Counted from the first letter of the stretch, positions 1 to 6,013 are shown. The stretch: DNA of 7,530 nucleotides from UMGS692 sp963653425 (GCA_963653425.1 CAVJWC010000023.1:1-7530), one strand, 5' to 3'. Program-made: numbers and translations. Notes: generated by a model from the sequence alone, not told the origin.

Positions 1-54
1 GGCTTTTTTGCAAAAAAGCCGAAAGTTCTTTGGTTCTTTCTTTCAAGAAAGAAC
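1..54 (-). repeat. Right-end portion of intergenic hairpin element (partial copy E0)
   Basis: Positions 1-20 are a perfect 20-base palindrome (GGCTTTTTTG/CAAAAAAGCC). They are followed by GAAAGTTCTTTGG and a second inverted repeat, GTTCTTTCTT-TC-AAGAAAGAAC, at 33-54. The same 54 bases recur at 6077-6130 with only three differences (positions 10, 34 and 54). Read on the minus strand, the second hairpin plus CAAAGAACTTTC matches the other end of the element seen at 5670 and 7429, so this is the inner end of a copy that extends left of the window. No promoter fits between it and uvrA, so it probably lies in the uvrA leader RNA. The family is not recognised. Confidence 0.8.
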
Positions 55-65
55 GTAGAAATATT

Positions 66-2894
66 ATGAAAGATGAAATATATGTAAAGAATGCGCGGCA
101 GAACAATCTTAAGGGTATAGACGTTCGTATACCGCGGGACAAGCTTGTGGTATTCACGGGGCTTTCGGGAAGCGGAAAGAGCAGTCTTGCTTTTGACACG
201 ATATTTGCCGAAGGTCAACGTCGTTACATCGAGAGTTTATCCTCCTACGCGCGCCAATTTTTAGGACAGATGGACAAACCCGACGTCGAATCGATAGACG
301 GGTTAAGTCCTGCTATTTCGATAGACCAGAAAACCACCTCTTCCAACCCCCGTTCGATAGTGGGAACGGTAACCGAGATTTACGACTACCTGAGACTGCT
401 TTTTGCAAGGGTAGGAACGCCTCATTGCCCCATATGCGGAAGGGAGATAGAAGCGCAGTCGGTCGACCAGATTGTGGATAAGGTCAAAGCTTTCGAAGAG
501 GGAACGAAGATTATCGTAAAAGCGCCCGTTATAAGAGGAAGAAAGGGCGAGTACGCCAAACTTTTCGACGAATTCCGTAAAAGCGGATTCGTGAGAGTGG
601 AAGTGGACGGAGAAACCTACCTTCTGGAAGACCGGATAAAGCTTAATAAGAACGTTAAACACGACGTAAGCGTAGTTGTAGACAGACTTGTCGTAAAGGA
701 AGGTATAGACGCACGGCTTACCGAAGCGGTAGAAACGGCTATGAACCTTGCGGAAAGTCTGGTTATCGTGGAAGCCAACGGAGAGAATATACTTTTCTCG
801 GGCAAGTACTCCTGTCCCGAATGCGGAACCACTCTCGAGGAACTCGAACCGCGTTCTTTCAGCTTTAACAGTCCTTTCGGAGCCTGCCCAGAATGCGGAG
901 GCTTAGGCTTCAAGATGGAATTCGACGCAGACAAGATAATTCCCGACGGAACGAAGTCTCTTCGTCAGGGCGCGGTCAATATGATCGGGTTCAATATGGA
1001 CGGCGGACGGATGATAGAGATGTATATGAAAGCCTTGGCGGAAAACTACGGCTTCAGTCTGGACACGCCCTTCGACGACCTTTCCGAAGAGATAAAGCAC
1101 GTTATTTTATACGGAAGCGGTGGCGTTAAGATGGGAATGAAATATAAGTCTCCGCGCTTTACCGCAAACTACAACTCCGCGTGGGAAGGCGTTATCCCTA
1201 TGCTGGAAAGACGTCACCGCGATACGACAAGCGAGTTTATGAAACGGGAATACGAAAACAATATGATTTCCCGTCCGTGCAGTAGTTGCGAAGGAAAAAG
1301 ACTTAAACCCGAACTTCTTGCCGTTACCGTAAACGGAAAGAACATCTGGGAACTTTGCAATCTTCCCGTAACCGACCTTAAAACCTTTTTCGATAACCTC
1401 GTTTTATACGGCGCAAAGGCTAAAATCGCCGAACAGGTGCTTAAAGAAATCAAAGCAAGACTTACTTTCCTTATAGACGTAGGACTGGGGTATCTTACTT
1501 TGTGGCGTCAGTCCTCCACTCTTTCGGGTGGCGAAGCTCAGAGAATAAGACTTGCCACGCAGATAGGAAGCGGACTTACGGGCGTTCTTTATATTCTCGA
1601 CGAACCCAGTATAGGTCTTCATCAGCGCGACAACGAGAAACTCATAGCCACTCTTACCAAACTTCGCGACCTCGGCAACTCTCTTATCGTTGTGGAACAC
1701 GACGAAGACACCATAAGAAGCGCGGATTATATCGTAGATATAGGTCCCGGCGCGGGTATTCACGGAGGAAACCTCGTTGCTTCGGGAACGGTGGACGACA
1801 TTATAGCCTGTCCGCGTTCCATTACGGGCAAATACCTTTCGGGCGAACTCGCGATAGGCATTCCCGACGTAAGACGTCCCGTAGACAGAACGAAAATGCT
1901 TACGATTACGGGAGCAAGGAAAAACAACCTCAAAAACATAGACGTTTCCGTTCCTCTGGGAGTTATGACGGTAGTCACGGGCGTAAGCGGAAGCGGTAAA
2001 AGCTCGCTCGTCAACGAAATCATCCGTCCTTACCTTGCCTGGAAACTCAACTTCGCGCGCCGTACCGACGTGGAATGCGACGACGTGTCGGGATTCGAGA
2101 ACCTCGATAAGATTATCTCCATCGACCAGTCCCCCATAGGCAGAACGCCCCGAAGCAATCCCGCAACTTACACCAACCTCTTTAACTATATACGCGACCT
2201 TTTCGCCGCCACTCCCGACGCAAAGGAAAGAGGTTACAAGCCCGGACGGTTCAGCTTCAACGTCAAAGGCGGACGATGCGAAAACTGCGGCGGCGACGGC
2301 ATAAAGTGCATAGAAATGAACTTCCTGCCCGACGTTTACGTTCCCTGCGAAGTCTGCCACGGAAAGCGCTATAACCGCGAAACTCTTGCCGTTAAATACA
2401 AAGACAAGAACATTGCCGACGTTCTCGATATGACGGTGGAAGAAGCCCTTTCTTTCTTCGAAAACATACCCGTTATCGCCAACAAAATCCGCACGCTTTA
2501 CGACGTCGGACTGGGGTACATCAAACTCGGTCAGCCCGCGCCTACTCTTTCGGGAGGCGAAGCCCAACGGGTAAAACTTGCAACCGAACTCAGTAAACGC
2601 AGTACGGGCAAGACTATTTATATTCTCGACGAACCCACGACGGGCTTGCATTCCTACGACGTTCATAAGCTCGTTGGAATTCTTCAGCGGTTGACTTCGG
2701 GCGGAAACACCGTTCTGGTTATCGAACACAACCTCGACGTCATAAAAGTCGCCGATTATATTATCGACCTCGGTCCCGAAGGGGGCGACAAAGGCGGAAC
2801 GGTCGTCTGCGCGGGAACTCCCGAAGAAGTCGCCGAATGCAAGGAAAGCTACACGGGACAGTTCCTTAAAAAGATTCTGGAACGCGGAAGATAA
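66..2894 (+). CDS. uvrA: Excinuclease ABC subunit UvrA
   Basis: UvrA is the damage-recognition ATPase of bacterial nucleotide excision repair; it dimerises and loads UvrB on damaged DNA in the cytoplasm. The 942-residue product has the family's usual length and full architecture. It has two ABC ATPase modules, with Walker A GLSGSGKSS at 32-40 and GVSGSGKSS at 639-647, signatures LSGGEAQ at 486-492 and 828-834, and Walker B ILDEP at 510-514 and 853-857. Cysteine pairs lie at 121/124, 250/253, 274/277, 405/408, 738/741 and 761/764, consistent with the family's three zinc modules; the last is the CX2C-X19-CX2C DNA-binding finger. The ATG at 66 is chosen because UvrA homology starts there (KDEIYVKNARQNNLK). 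An in-frame TTG at 30 lies inside a hairpin. No good Shine-Dalgarno precedes ATG 66. No uvrB is in view and no clear terminator follows. The gene appears intact. Confidence 0.98.
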   Translation: MKDEIYVKNARQNNLKGIDVRIPRDKLVVFTGLSGSGKSSLAFDTIFAEGQRRYIESLSSYARQFLGQMDKPDVESIDGLSPAISIDQKTTSSNPRSIVGTVTEIYDYLRLLFARVGTPHCPICGREIEAQSVDQIVDKVKAFEEGTKIIVKAPVIRGRKGEYAKLFDEFRKSGFVRVEVDGETYLLEDRIKLNKNVKHDVSVVVDRLVVKEGIDARLTEAVETAMNLAESLVIVEANGENILFSGKYSCPECGTTLEELEPRSFSFNSPFGACPECGGLGFKMEFDADKIIPDGTKSLRQGAVNMIGFNMDGGRMIEMYMKALAENYGFSLDTPFDDLSEEIKHVILYGSGGVKMGMKYKSPRFTANYNSAWEGVIPMLERRHRDTTSEFMKREYENNMISRPCSSCEGKRLKPELLAVTVNGKNIWELCNLPVTDLKTFFDNLVLYGAKAKIAEQVLKEIKARLTFLIDVGLGYLTLWRQSSTLSGGEAQRIRLATQIGSGLTGVLYILDEPSIGLHQRDNEKLIATLTKLRDLGNSLIVVEHDEDTIRSADYIVDIGPGAGIHGGNLVASGTVDDIIACPRSITGKYLSGELAIGIPDVRRPVDRTKMLTITGARKNNLKNIDVSVPLGVMTVVTGVSGSGKSSLVNEIIRPYLAWKLNFARRTDVECDDVSGFENLDKIISIDQSPIGRTPRSNPATYTNLFNYIRDLFAATPDAKERGYKPGRFSFNVKGGRCENCGGDGIKCIEMNFLPDVYVPCEVCHGKRYNRETLAVKYKDKNIADVLDMTVEEALSFFENIPVIANKIRTLYDVGLGYIKLGQPAPTLSGGEAQRVKLATELSKRSTGKTIYILDEPTTGLHSYDVHKLVGILQRLTSGGNTVLVIEHNLDVIKVADYIIDLGPEGGDKGGTVVCAGTPEEVAECKESYTGQFLKKILERGR

Positions 2895-2920
2895 CCCGAA
2901 TTCTTCATCGCTGTACGGGA

Positions 2921-2977
2921 ACGGCAGGATTGCACGAAAAACGCAGGATTGCGCGGAAACGGCAAAATTGCGCGAAA
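2921..2977. repeat. Three imperfect 19-bp tandem repeats
   Basis: Three 19-base units start at 2921, 2940 and 2959, each built on the pattern ACGGCAGGATTGCRCGAAA. The core GCAGGATTGC is exact in units 1 and 2, and GCAAAATTGC in unit 3. They lie in the 203-base gap between uvrA and the membrane protein gene. The rest of that gap holds a TCGTT-A-AACGA palindrome (2985-2995) and A-rich leader sequence, with no convincing promoter or terminator. Confidence 0.7.
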
Positions 2978-3097
2978 GGTAAATTCGTTAAACGAGCGGA
3001 CGGCTTGGTTAAACGAAACCTATGCGTTCGTTACGCGAAACGGAGAATTCAAAAAAATAAAACAACGCAAAAACAACGAAAAAAGGAAAACCGAATA

Positions 3098-3841
3098 ATG
3101 AAAATCAACGTCAAAAATCTACTTTATCGTCTCTTGGTCTACGTTCTCGGACTGTTCGTTCTTGCTTTGGGCGTGGCTTTTTCCATCAACAGCAACCTCG
3201 GCGTTTCCCCGGTAAACTCACTGCCTTACGTTTTAAGCAATATTACCGGCGTTGAACTCAGCCTCTGCGTAACGGGCGTTTTCGCGGTTTTCGTAGTGCT
3301 TCAGATCGTGATTCTGCGTCGCGATTTCAAGTGGATCAACGTTTTTCAGGTGGCGTTTTCCTTCGTTTTCGGCTACTTCGTCAAAGTCGGACAGCTCATT
3401 CTGGGCGACTTCACCATACCGACTTACTTCGGACAGCTCCTTATGATGGTAATTTCCATTCTGCTTATCGGGCTTGGCGTCGCGATGTACATAACCGCAA
3501 AACTCCTGCCCATGCCCATGGAAGGTCTGGCGCTCACTTTGGCTTCCAAAAGCAAAAAAATCGGTTTTTCGCTCATGAAATCCATCGTCGACACCACCGC
3601 TGTCTGCACGGCTATCGCGCTGTCTTTCATTTTTCTTCATAAGCTCGAAGGCATCCGTGAAGGCACCGTGATTTCGGCTATATGCGTGGGCTTTGCCGTC
3701 AAACTCTTCTCCAAGCCCGTGGGTAAGCTCTTCAGAATCGACCGCTTCCCCATAACAAACTCTCAGGCGGAAGAACCCCAAACTCACTCTCAATCCGAAG
3801 AAGCCGAAGCTCAACCCGAGGCTTTCTCCGACGCCGAATAA
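3098..3841 (+). CDS. YczE-like (DUF6198-type) multi-pass membrane protein
   Basis: A 247-residue integral membrane protein resembling the YczE/YyaS/YitT group of Firmicutes, whose biochemical role is not established. Hydrophobic segments lie at about 9-30, 52-73, 82-102, 111-132, 163-181 and 188-204, giving five or six membrane spans. The motif GVAFSINSNLGVSPVNSLPY just after the first span is the feature that recalls the family. The ATG at 3098 is chosen because AAAAGGA lies 10 bases upstream. The open frame runs back to a TTG at 2930, but that extension is a basic, low-complexity stretch encoded by tandem repeats. The C-terminal 25 residues are hydrophilic and rich in Glu, Gln, Ser and Ala, probably a cytoplasmic tail. 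It lies 203 bases after uvrA on the same strand, so co-transcription is possible but unproven. The family call is from memory of motif and topology. Confidence 0.8.
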   Translation: MKINVKNLLYRLLVYVLGLFVLALGVAFSINSNLGVSPVNSLPYVLSNITGVELSLCVTGVFAVFVVLQIVILRRDFKWINVFQVAFSFVFGYFVKVGQLILGDFTIPTYFGQLLMMVISILLIGLGVAMYITAKLLPMPMEGLALTLASKSKKIGFSLMKSIVDTTAVCTAIALSFIFLHKLEGIREGTVISAICVGFAVKLFSKPVGKLFRIDRFPITNSQAEEPQTHSQSEEAEAQPEAFSDAE

Positions 3842-3981
3842 GGTAAATTCCGCAATCAAAGCGCAGTAAAACCGAAAACCCGCGCTCCGCTCTTTCGTGA
3901 AACCGACTTTTTACGAACTCCCTGCGTTCGTTTAATAAATTGGGCTTTTCCGCTCGATTTCGGCTTAAAAACGGCATGAAA

Positions 3982-3995
3982 CAACGAGTTCGTTG
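3982..3995. repeat. Palindrome CAACGA-GT-TCGTTG
   Basis: A perfect 6-2-6 inverted repeat in intergenic DNA. It uses the same half-sites (AACGA/TCGTT) as the palindromes at 2985, 4589 and 4609 but in the opposite arm order. It could be an operator or a by-product of intergenic repeats; nothing in the window decides. Confidence 0.45.
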
Positions 3996-4092
3996 AATTT
4001 GAGTTTTTCGCAATCCATATCCGTTTCAGCCGAATTCCGTGAAATTCGTTTTTATGCGTATAAACTCCGTAAAGTCGGGCATAATTAACCGA

Positions 4093-4098
4093 TATAAT
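4093..4098 (+). promoter_or_regulatory. Candidate -10 box (TATAAT) for the CXXC microprotein
   Basis: An exact sigma-A-type -10 hexamer sits 89 bases upstream of the ATG at 4188, giving a leader of roughly 80 bases. The hexamer 17 bases further up (TAAAGT, 4070-4075) is a poor -35 match, so the promoter is either weak, dependent on an activator, or a chance match. Confidence 0.4.
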
Positions 4099-4177
4099 CC
4101 GAGCGTTCCGATTCATAACGCACGCAACTCAAAAGTCGCGCGTTTTAATCGGGAAGGCTCACGCAATTCGTTTTATC

Positions 4178-4183
4178 GGAGGG
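4178..4183 (+). promoter_or_regulatory. Strong ribosome binding site GGAGGG
   Basis: GGAGGG ends four bases before the ATG at 4188. This is the strongest Shine-Dalgarno match in the window. It is the main reason to accept the 50-codon frame as a real gene and to fix its start. Confidence 0.8.
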
Positions 4184-4187
4184 ACTT

Positions 4188-4340
4188 ATGACGACGAAAT
4201 GCAATAAATGCGGAAAGAAAATTCCTTTTTCGGAAGCGCGCGTGTGCGGAAACTGCGGAGCGGTCAAATGCCGTGAATGCGCCGAAAAAAGCTTCTTTCT
4301 CTGCGACGAATGCTCGGGGAAATTGGGCTTTCTGAACTGA
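4188..4340 (+). CDS. Small protein with four CXXC pairs (zinc-ribbon-like)
   Basis: A 50-residue frame from ATG to TGA. It has eight cysteines in four CXXC pairs: C5/C8, C20/C23, C28/C31 and C39/C42, spaced CX2C-X11-CX2C-X4-CX2C-X7-CX2C. The first half (CNKCGKKIPFSEARVCGNCG) looks like a classic zinc ribbon, and the second pair of CXXC motifs could bind another metal ion. Support for a real gene is the strong GGAGGG site, the candidate TATAAT upstream, a terminator about 130 bases downstream, and the dense, regular cysteine pattern. It has no signal peptide or membrane span, so it is probably cytoplasmic. It is flanked by long non-coding stretches and is probably transcribed alone. Zinc binding is inferred; rubredoxin-like iron binding is an alternative. 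Its function is unknown, and I do not recognise a specific family. Confidence 0.8.
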   Translation: MTTKCNKCGKKIPFSEARVCGNCGAVKCRECAEKSFFLCDECSGKLGFLN

Positions 4341-4365
4341 CCCGCAAAACCCGAGTGTTTAACTC

Positions 4366-4382
4366 TTAAAGTCGGACTTTAA
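4366..4382. repeat. Palindrome TTAAAGTC-G-GACTTTAA
   Basis: A perfect 8-1-8 inverted repeat, 26 bases after the stop codon of the CXXC microprotein. As RNA it could fold as a 7-bp stem with a CGG loop. It has no T-run after it, so it is not a terminator by itself. Confidence 0.55.
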
Positions 4383-4394
4383 CCAATCCGATTC

Positions 4395-4442
4395 GACGGC
4401 GGAAAGCCGTCCGATTTTGATGGCGGAAAACCGTCAGAAAAA
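4395..4442. repeat. Two tandem 24-base units, each a hairpin
   Basis: Unit 1 (4395-4418) contains GACGGC-GGAAA-GCCGTC, a perfect 6-bp stem. Unit 2 (4419-4442) contains GATGG-CGGAAAA-CCGTC, a 5-bp stem with one G-T wobble. The units share GGCGGAAA and CCGTC and are direct repeats. Unit 1 is followed by a TTTT tract, so it may add weak termination on the plus strand. Confidence 0.6.
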
Positions 4443-4472
4443 AGCTTAATCAACCGCCTCAAAAAAGCAATC

Positions 4473-4518
4473 AAAAAAGACTTCCTTAAACCAAGGAAGC
4501 CTTTTCTTTTTTTGTTTT
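4473..4518. terminator. Rho-independent terminator, probably bidirectional
   Basis: A perfect 7-bp stem CTTCCTT (4481-4487), loop AAACC, AAGGAAG (4493-4499) is followed on the plus strand by CCTTTTCTTTTTTTG. On the minus strand the same stem is followed by TCTTTTTTGATTG. It lies between convergent genes, so it can end transcripts of the CXXC microprotein from the left and of nadE from the right. For nadE it would leave a 3' untranslated tail of about 250 bases. Confidence 0.85.
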
Positions 4519-4588
4519 AACGTCGTTTTCGTTTTTTAGCGCGCCGTAAAATCCGAAACCGTGAGTTCGTTCTATGAATACGGGCTTT

Positions 4589-4623
4589 TCGTTTAACGAG
4601 CTTACAGCTTTCGTTCAACGAAA
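4589..4623. repeat. Paired palindromes TCGTT-T-AACGA and TTTCGTT-C-AACGAAA
   Basis: Two odd-length palindromes at 4589-4599 and 4609-4623, with centres 22 bases apart (about two helical turns). Both share the core TCGTT-N-AACGA, also found at 2985-2995. The spacing fits two protein dimers on the same face of DNA, but the position downstream of nadE does not suggest which gene would be controlled. Confidence 0.5.
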
Positions 4624-4675
4624 CCCGAAATTCCGCAAAAGCTCGGATTCAACGCGCGAAAGCGGGAGTTGCCCC

Positions 4676-4738
4676 GGAAAACGCGGAGAAACGCACCCCA
4701 AAACACGGGAAATCGCCCGAAAATAGCGGACGAAAGCC
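4676..4738. repeat. Degenerate 21-base tandem units
   Basis: Three consecutive 21-base stretches (4676, 4697, 4718) share AAAA at the same offset and similar GC-rich segments. Identity is low and the call is tentative. They are similar in style to the 19-base repeats at 2921. Confidence 0.35.
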
Positions 4739-4760
4739 GAAGTTACCCGCTACGGAAAGC

Positions 4761-5495
4761 TTACTTACCTTCGGGATAAAACAGGGGCATACGGCGTTTG
4801 TGAGCGGAACGCGAGTTTGCGCGCTCGATGGTGTTTTGCGCTTTGCCGTCGAGCTTTTCGCCCCGTATAAAAGCGTCCACCTCGGCGTAAGTCACGCCCA
4901 TTTCCTTCTCGTCGGTCTGACCTTCCCAAAGTCCCGCGCTGGGAGCCTTGTCGATAATCTCGGAAGGCGCGCCCAAAAAACGCAGAAACTCGAAAATCTC
5001 CGTCACCGTAAGGTCGGCAATCGGGTTGACGTCACTCGCGCCGTCTCCCCATTTCGTGAAATAACCCATAGTGAGTTCGCTTTTATTGCCCGTTCCCACC
5101 ACGAGACAACCGTTTGTCTGCGCAATCGTATACAGCGTCGTCATTCTGAGACGGGGGTTGATGTTTGCGGCGGCAAGTTCGGAGGGCTGACAAACTTCGC
5201 CGACTGCTTCTCCGAAAGCCTTTTTGACGGCGGAAAGGTCTACCGTTACCGTTTTTATATCGAATTTCCCGGCAACGAGCAGTGCGTGTTCTCTGTCCTC
5301 GCCGTAATTTCTCTTACTTACGCAGGGCATAATCACGCCGAGCGTGTTTTCCGAAGCCGCGCGACATAAAATTCCTACCAGCGTGCAATCCTTTCCTCCG
5401 CTGTTGCCGTAAACGAAACCTTTCGCGCCCGTCTCGGCAAGCCTCTTTTTCAGCCATTCTACTCTGGATTCGAATTCTTCACGATAATCTCTCAT
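4761..5495 (-). CDS. nadE: NH3-dependent NAD(+) synthetase NadE
   Basis: NadE makes NAD+ from nicotinic acid adenine dinucleotide, ATP and ammonia, the last step of NAD biosynthesis in the cytoplasm. The 244-residue product has only the synthetase domain: there is no N-terminal glutaminase (nitrilase-like) domain, so free ammonia or a partner must supply nitrogen. Visible motifs are the ATP-pyrophosphatase loop SGGKDC at 32-37, IMPC.S.RNYGED at 55-67, GTGNKSE at 134-140, GYFTKWGDGASDVNPIADL at 144-162, and the C-terminal SAHKRRMP at 230-237. The ATG at 5495 is chosen because AGAGG (5506-5502) lies six bases upstream. The in-frame TTG at 5501 abuts that site and cannot use it. Family members usually have Ser where Cys37 stands in the loop. 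The gene is transcribed alone, divergent from the M20 peptidase, from a promoter at 5632-5660. Confidence 0.95.
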   Translation of the reverse strand: MRDYREEFESRVEWLKKRLAETGAKGFVYGNSGGKDCTLVGILCRAASENTLGVIMPCVSKRNYGEDREHALLVAGKFDIKTVTVDLSAVKKAFGEAVGEVCQPSELAAANINPRLRMTTLYTIAQTNGCLVVGTGNKSELTMGYFTKWGDGASDVNPIADLTVTEIFEFLRFLGAPSEIIDKAPSAGLWEGQTDEKEMGVTYAEVDAFIRGEKLDGKAQNTIERANSRSAHKRRMPLFYPEGK

Positions 5496-5501
5496 ACTCA
5501 A

Positions 5502-5506
5502 CCTCT
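5502..5506 (-). promoter_or_regulatory. nadE ribosome binding site AGAGG
   Basis: AGAGG on the minus strand has six bases (TTGAGT) before the ATG at 5495. It decides the start in favour of the ATG over the upstream TTG at 5501. Confidence 0.75.
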
Positions 5507-5530
5507 TTCCGTTTTTATTTATTGTTCGTA

Positions 5531-5560
5531 TTTTTGGTCGTTTTTGGTCGTTTTTAGTCG
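5531..5560. repeat. 10-bp tandem repeat with phased A/T tracts in the nadE leader
   Basis: TTTTTGGTCG, TTTTTGGTCG and TTTTTAGTCG follow each other exactly. A more degenerate continuation runs to 5580 (TTTCGTTGCG, TTTTTGCCGT). On the nadE strand these are A5 tracts repeated every 10 bases, inside the 5' untranslated region of nadE. Confidence 0.85.
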
Positions 5561-5631
5561 TTTCGTTGCGTTTTTGCCGTTCGCTCTTTCGGGTAACGTT
5601 AACGCCGCCGTTCTTTCAACGCAACGCCTAT

Positions 5632-5660
5632 ATTTTATACTTTTTTGTTTTTTTTGTAAA
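5632..5660 (-). promoter_or_regulatory. nadE promoter
   Basis: On the minus strand, -35 TTTACA (5660-5655) and -10 TAAAAT (5637-5632) are separated by 17 bases. An overlapping TATAAA with a 15-base spacer is also possible. The spacer is almost all A. Transcription would start near 5625, leaving a leader of about 130 bases. The -35 box lies nine bases from the hairpin end of the repeat element at 5670. Confidence 0.65.
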
Positions 5661-5669
5661 ACGTTTTAA

Positions 5670-5696
5670 CCTTCTTTCTTTGGAAAAGAAAGAAGG
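5670..5696. repeat. Left-end hairpin of element E1
   Basis: CCTTCTTTCTTT-GGA-AAAGAAAGAAGG is a perfect 12-bp stem with a three-base loop. The copy at 7429-7455 differs at two paired positions (5673 T with 5693 A; 7432 A with 7452 T), so pairing is kept. No T-run follows on either strand, so it does not look like a classic intrinsic terminator. Confidence 0.85.
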
Positions 5697-6013
5697 CAAA
5701 GAAACTTTCACCGAGCTTCGCGTAGCCGTTAGTGTAGTGCGAATTCTCGGGAAAGAAGACAAAGAAACTTCCACCAAGCTTCGCGTAACGGTCAGAGCAA
5801 TACGAAACTTGCAGAAAGTAAGCAAAGAAACTTTCGTTGAGCTTGCATAGCTATTGGGATATTGCGAATTTCACGGGAAACAGGCAAAGAAACTTTCACC
5901 AAGCTTCGCGTAGCCGTTAGTGTAGTGCGAATTCTCGGGAAAGTAGGCAAAGAAACTTTCACCGAGCTTCGCGTAACGGTCAGAGTAATACGAAACTTAA
6001 CCGCAAGAAAGTG
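5695..6013. repeat. 63-bp tandem array, five units in A-B-C-A-B order
   Basis: Units begin at 5695 (A), 5758 (B), 5821 (C, diverged), 5883 (A) and 5946 (B, ending with a short insertion). All start with RGCAAAGAAACTTYC or a close variant, and most continue with AGCTTCGCGTA. Units 1 and 4 differ at 2 of 63 bases by my count; units 2 and 5 differ at 4 of their first 53. The A-to-A and B-to-B distances are both 188 bases, so the array arose by duplication of a multi-unit block. Most units can form a stem: in unit 1, CCGAG (5711-5715) pairs with CTCGG (5746-5750) and TTCGC with GCGAA; in unit 2, CAAG (5775-5778) pairs with CTTG (5808-5811) and TTCG with CGAA. Confidence 0.9.

Larger units (their letters stand above)
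3842..4187. other. Gene-poor intergenic stretch
   Basis: These 346 bases hold no supportable gene; open frames on the minus strand here have no ribosome binding site or recognisable product. Visible structure is limited to a CAACGA-GT-TCGTTG palindrome (3982-3995) and a consensus-like TATAAT at 4093-4098 that may serve the small gene at 4188. No intrinsic terminator is visible after the membrane protein gene: AGCGC...GCGCT near 3860-3886 is a weak stem without a T-run. Confidence 0.6.
4341..4760. other. 420-base intergenic region between convergent genes
   Basis: No gene is seen here. It lies between the convergent 3' ends of the CXXC microprotein gene (+) and nadE (-). It holds a palindrome (4366-4382), a pair of 24-base hairpin repeats (4395-4442), a probably bidirectional terminator (4473-4518), two TCGTT-N-AACGA palindromes (4589-4623) and a run of degenerate units of about 21 bases (4676-4738) just before the nadE stop. 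Confidence 0.7.

Noticed and set aside
30..65. TTG start giving UvrA 12 extra N-terminal residues
   Set aside because: The TTG lies in a repeat-element hairpin, has no ribosome binding site, and the extra residues are encoded by the repeat; UvrA homology starts at the ATG at 66.
1404..2729. 441-codon open frame on the minus strand inside uvrA
   Set aside because: It is a shadow of the uvrA reading frame, with no recognisable protein and full overlap with a strongly supported gene.
2930..3097. TTG-initiated 56-residue N-terminal extension of the membrane protein
   Set aside because: It is very basic and low in complexity, partly encoded by 19-base tandem repeats, and the ATG at 3098 has an AAGGA site and starts the natural membrane topology.
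3856..4116. Minus-strand open frame of 86 codons in the gap after the membrane protein gene
   Set aside because: It has no ribosome binding site, recognisable motif or consistent composition, and no promoter was seen.
3922..4590. Apparent diverged repeat pair (GTTCGTT...GGGCTTTTC at 3923-3950 and 4562-4590)
   Set aside because: The two ends match but the middle needs gaps and several mismatches; this is too weak to call without a genome-wide comparison.
5496..5501. TTG start two codons upstream for NadE
   Set aside because: It touches the AGAGG site directly, leaving no spacing; the ATG at 5495 has six bases.
5695..6013. CRISPR array
   Set aside because: The units are directly adjacent 63-base tandem repeats with no unique spacers, and no cas genes are present.
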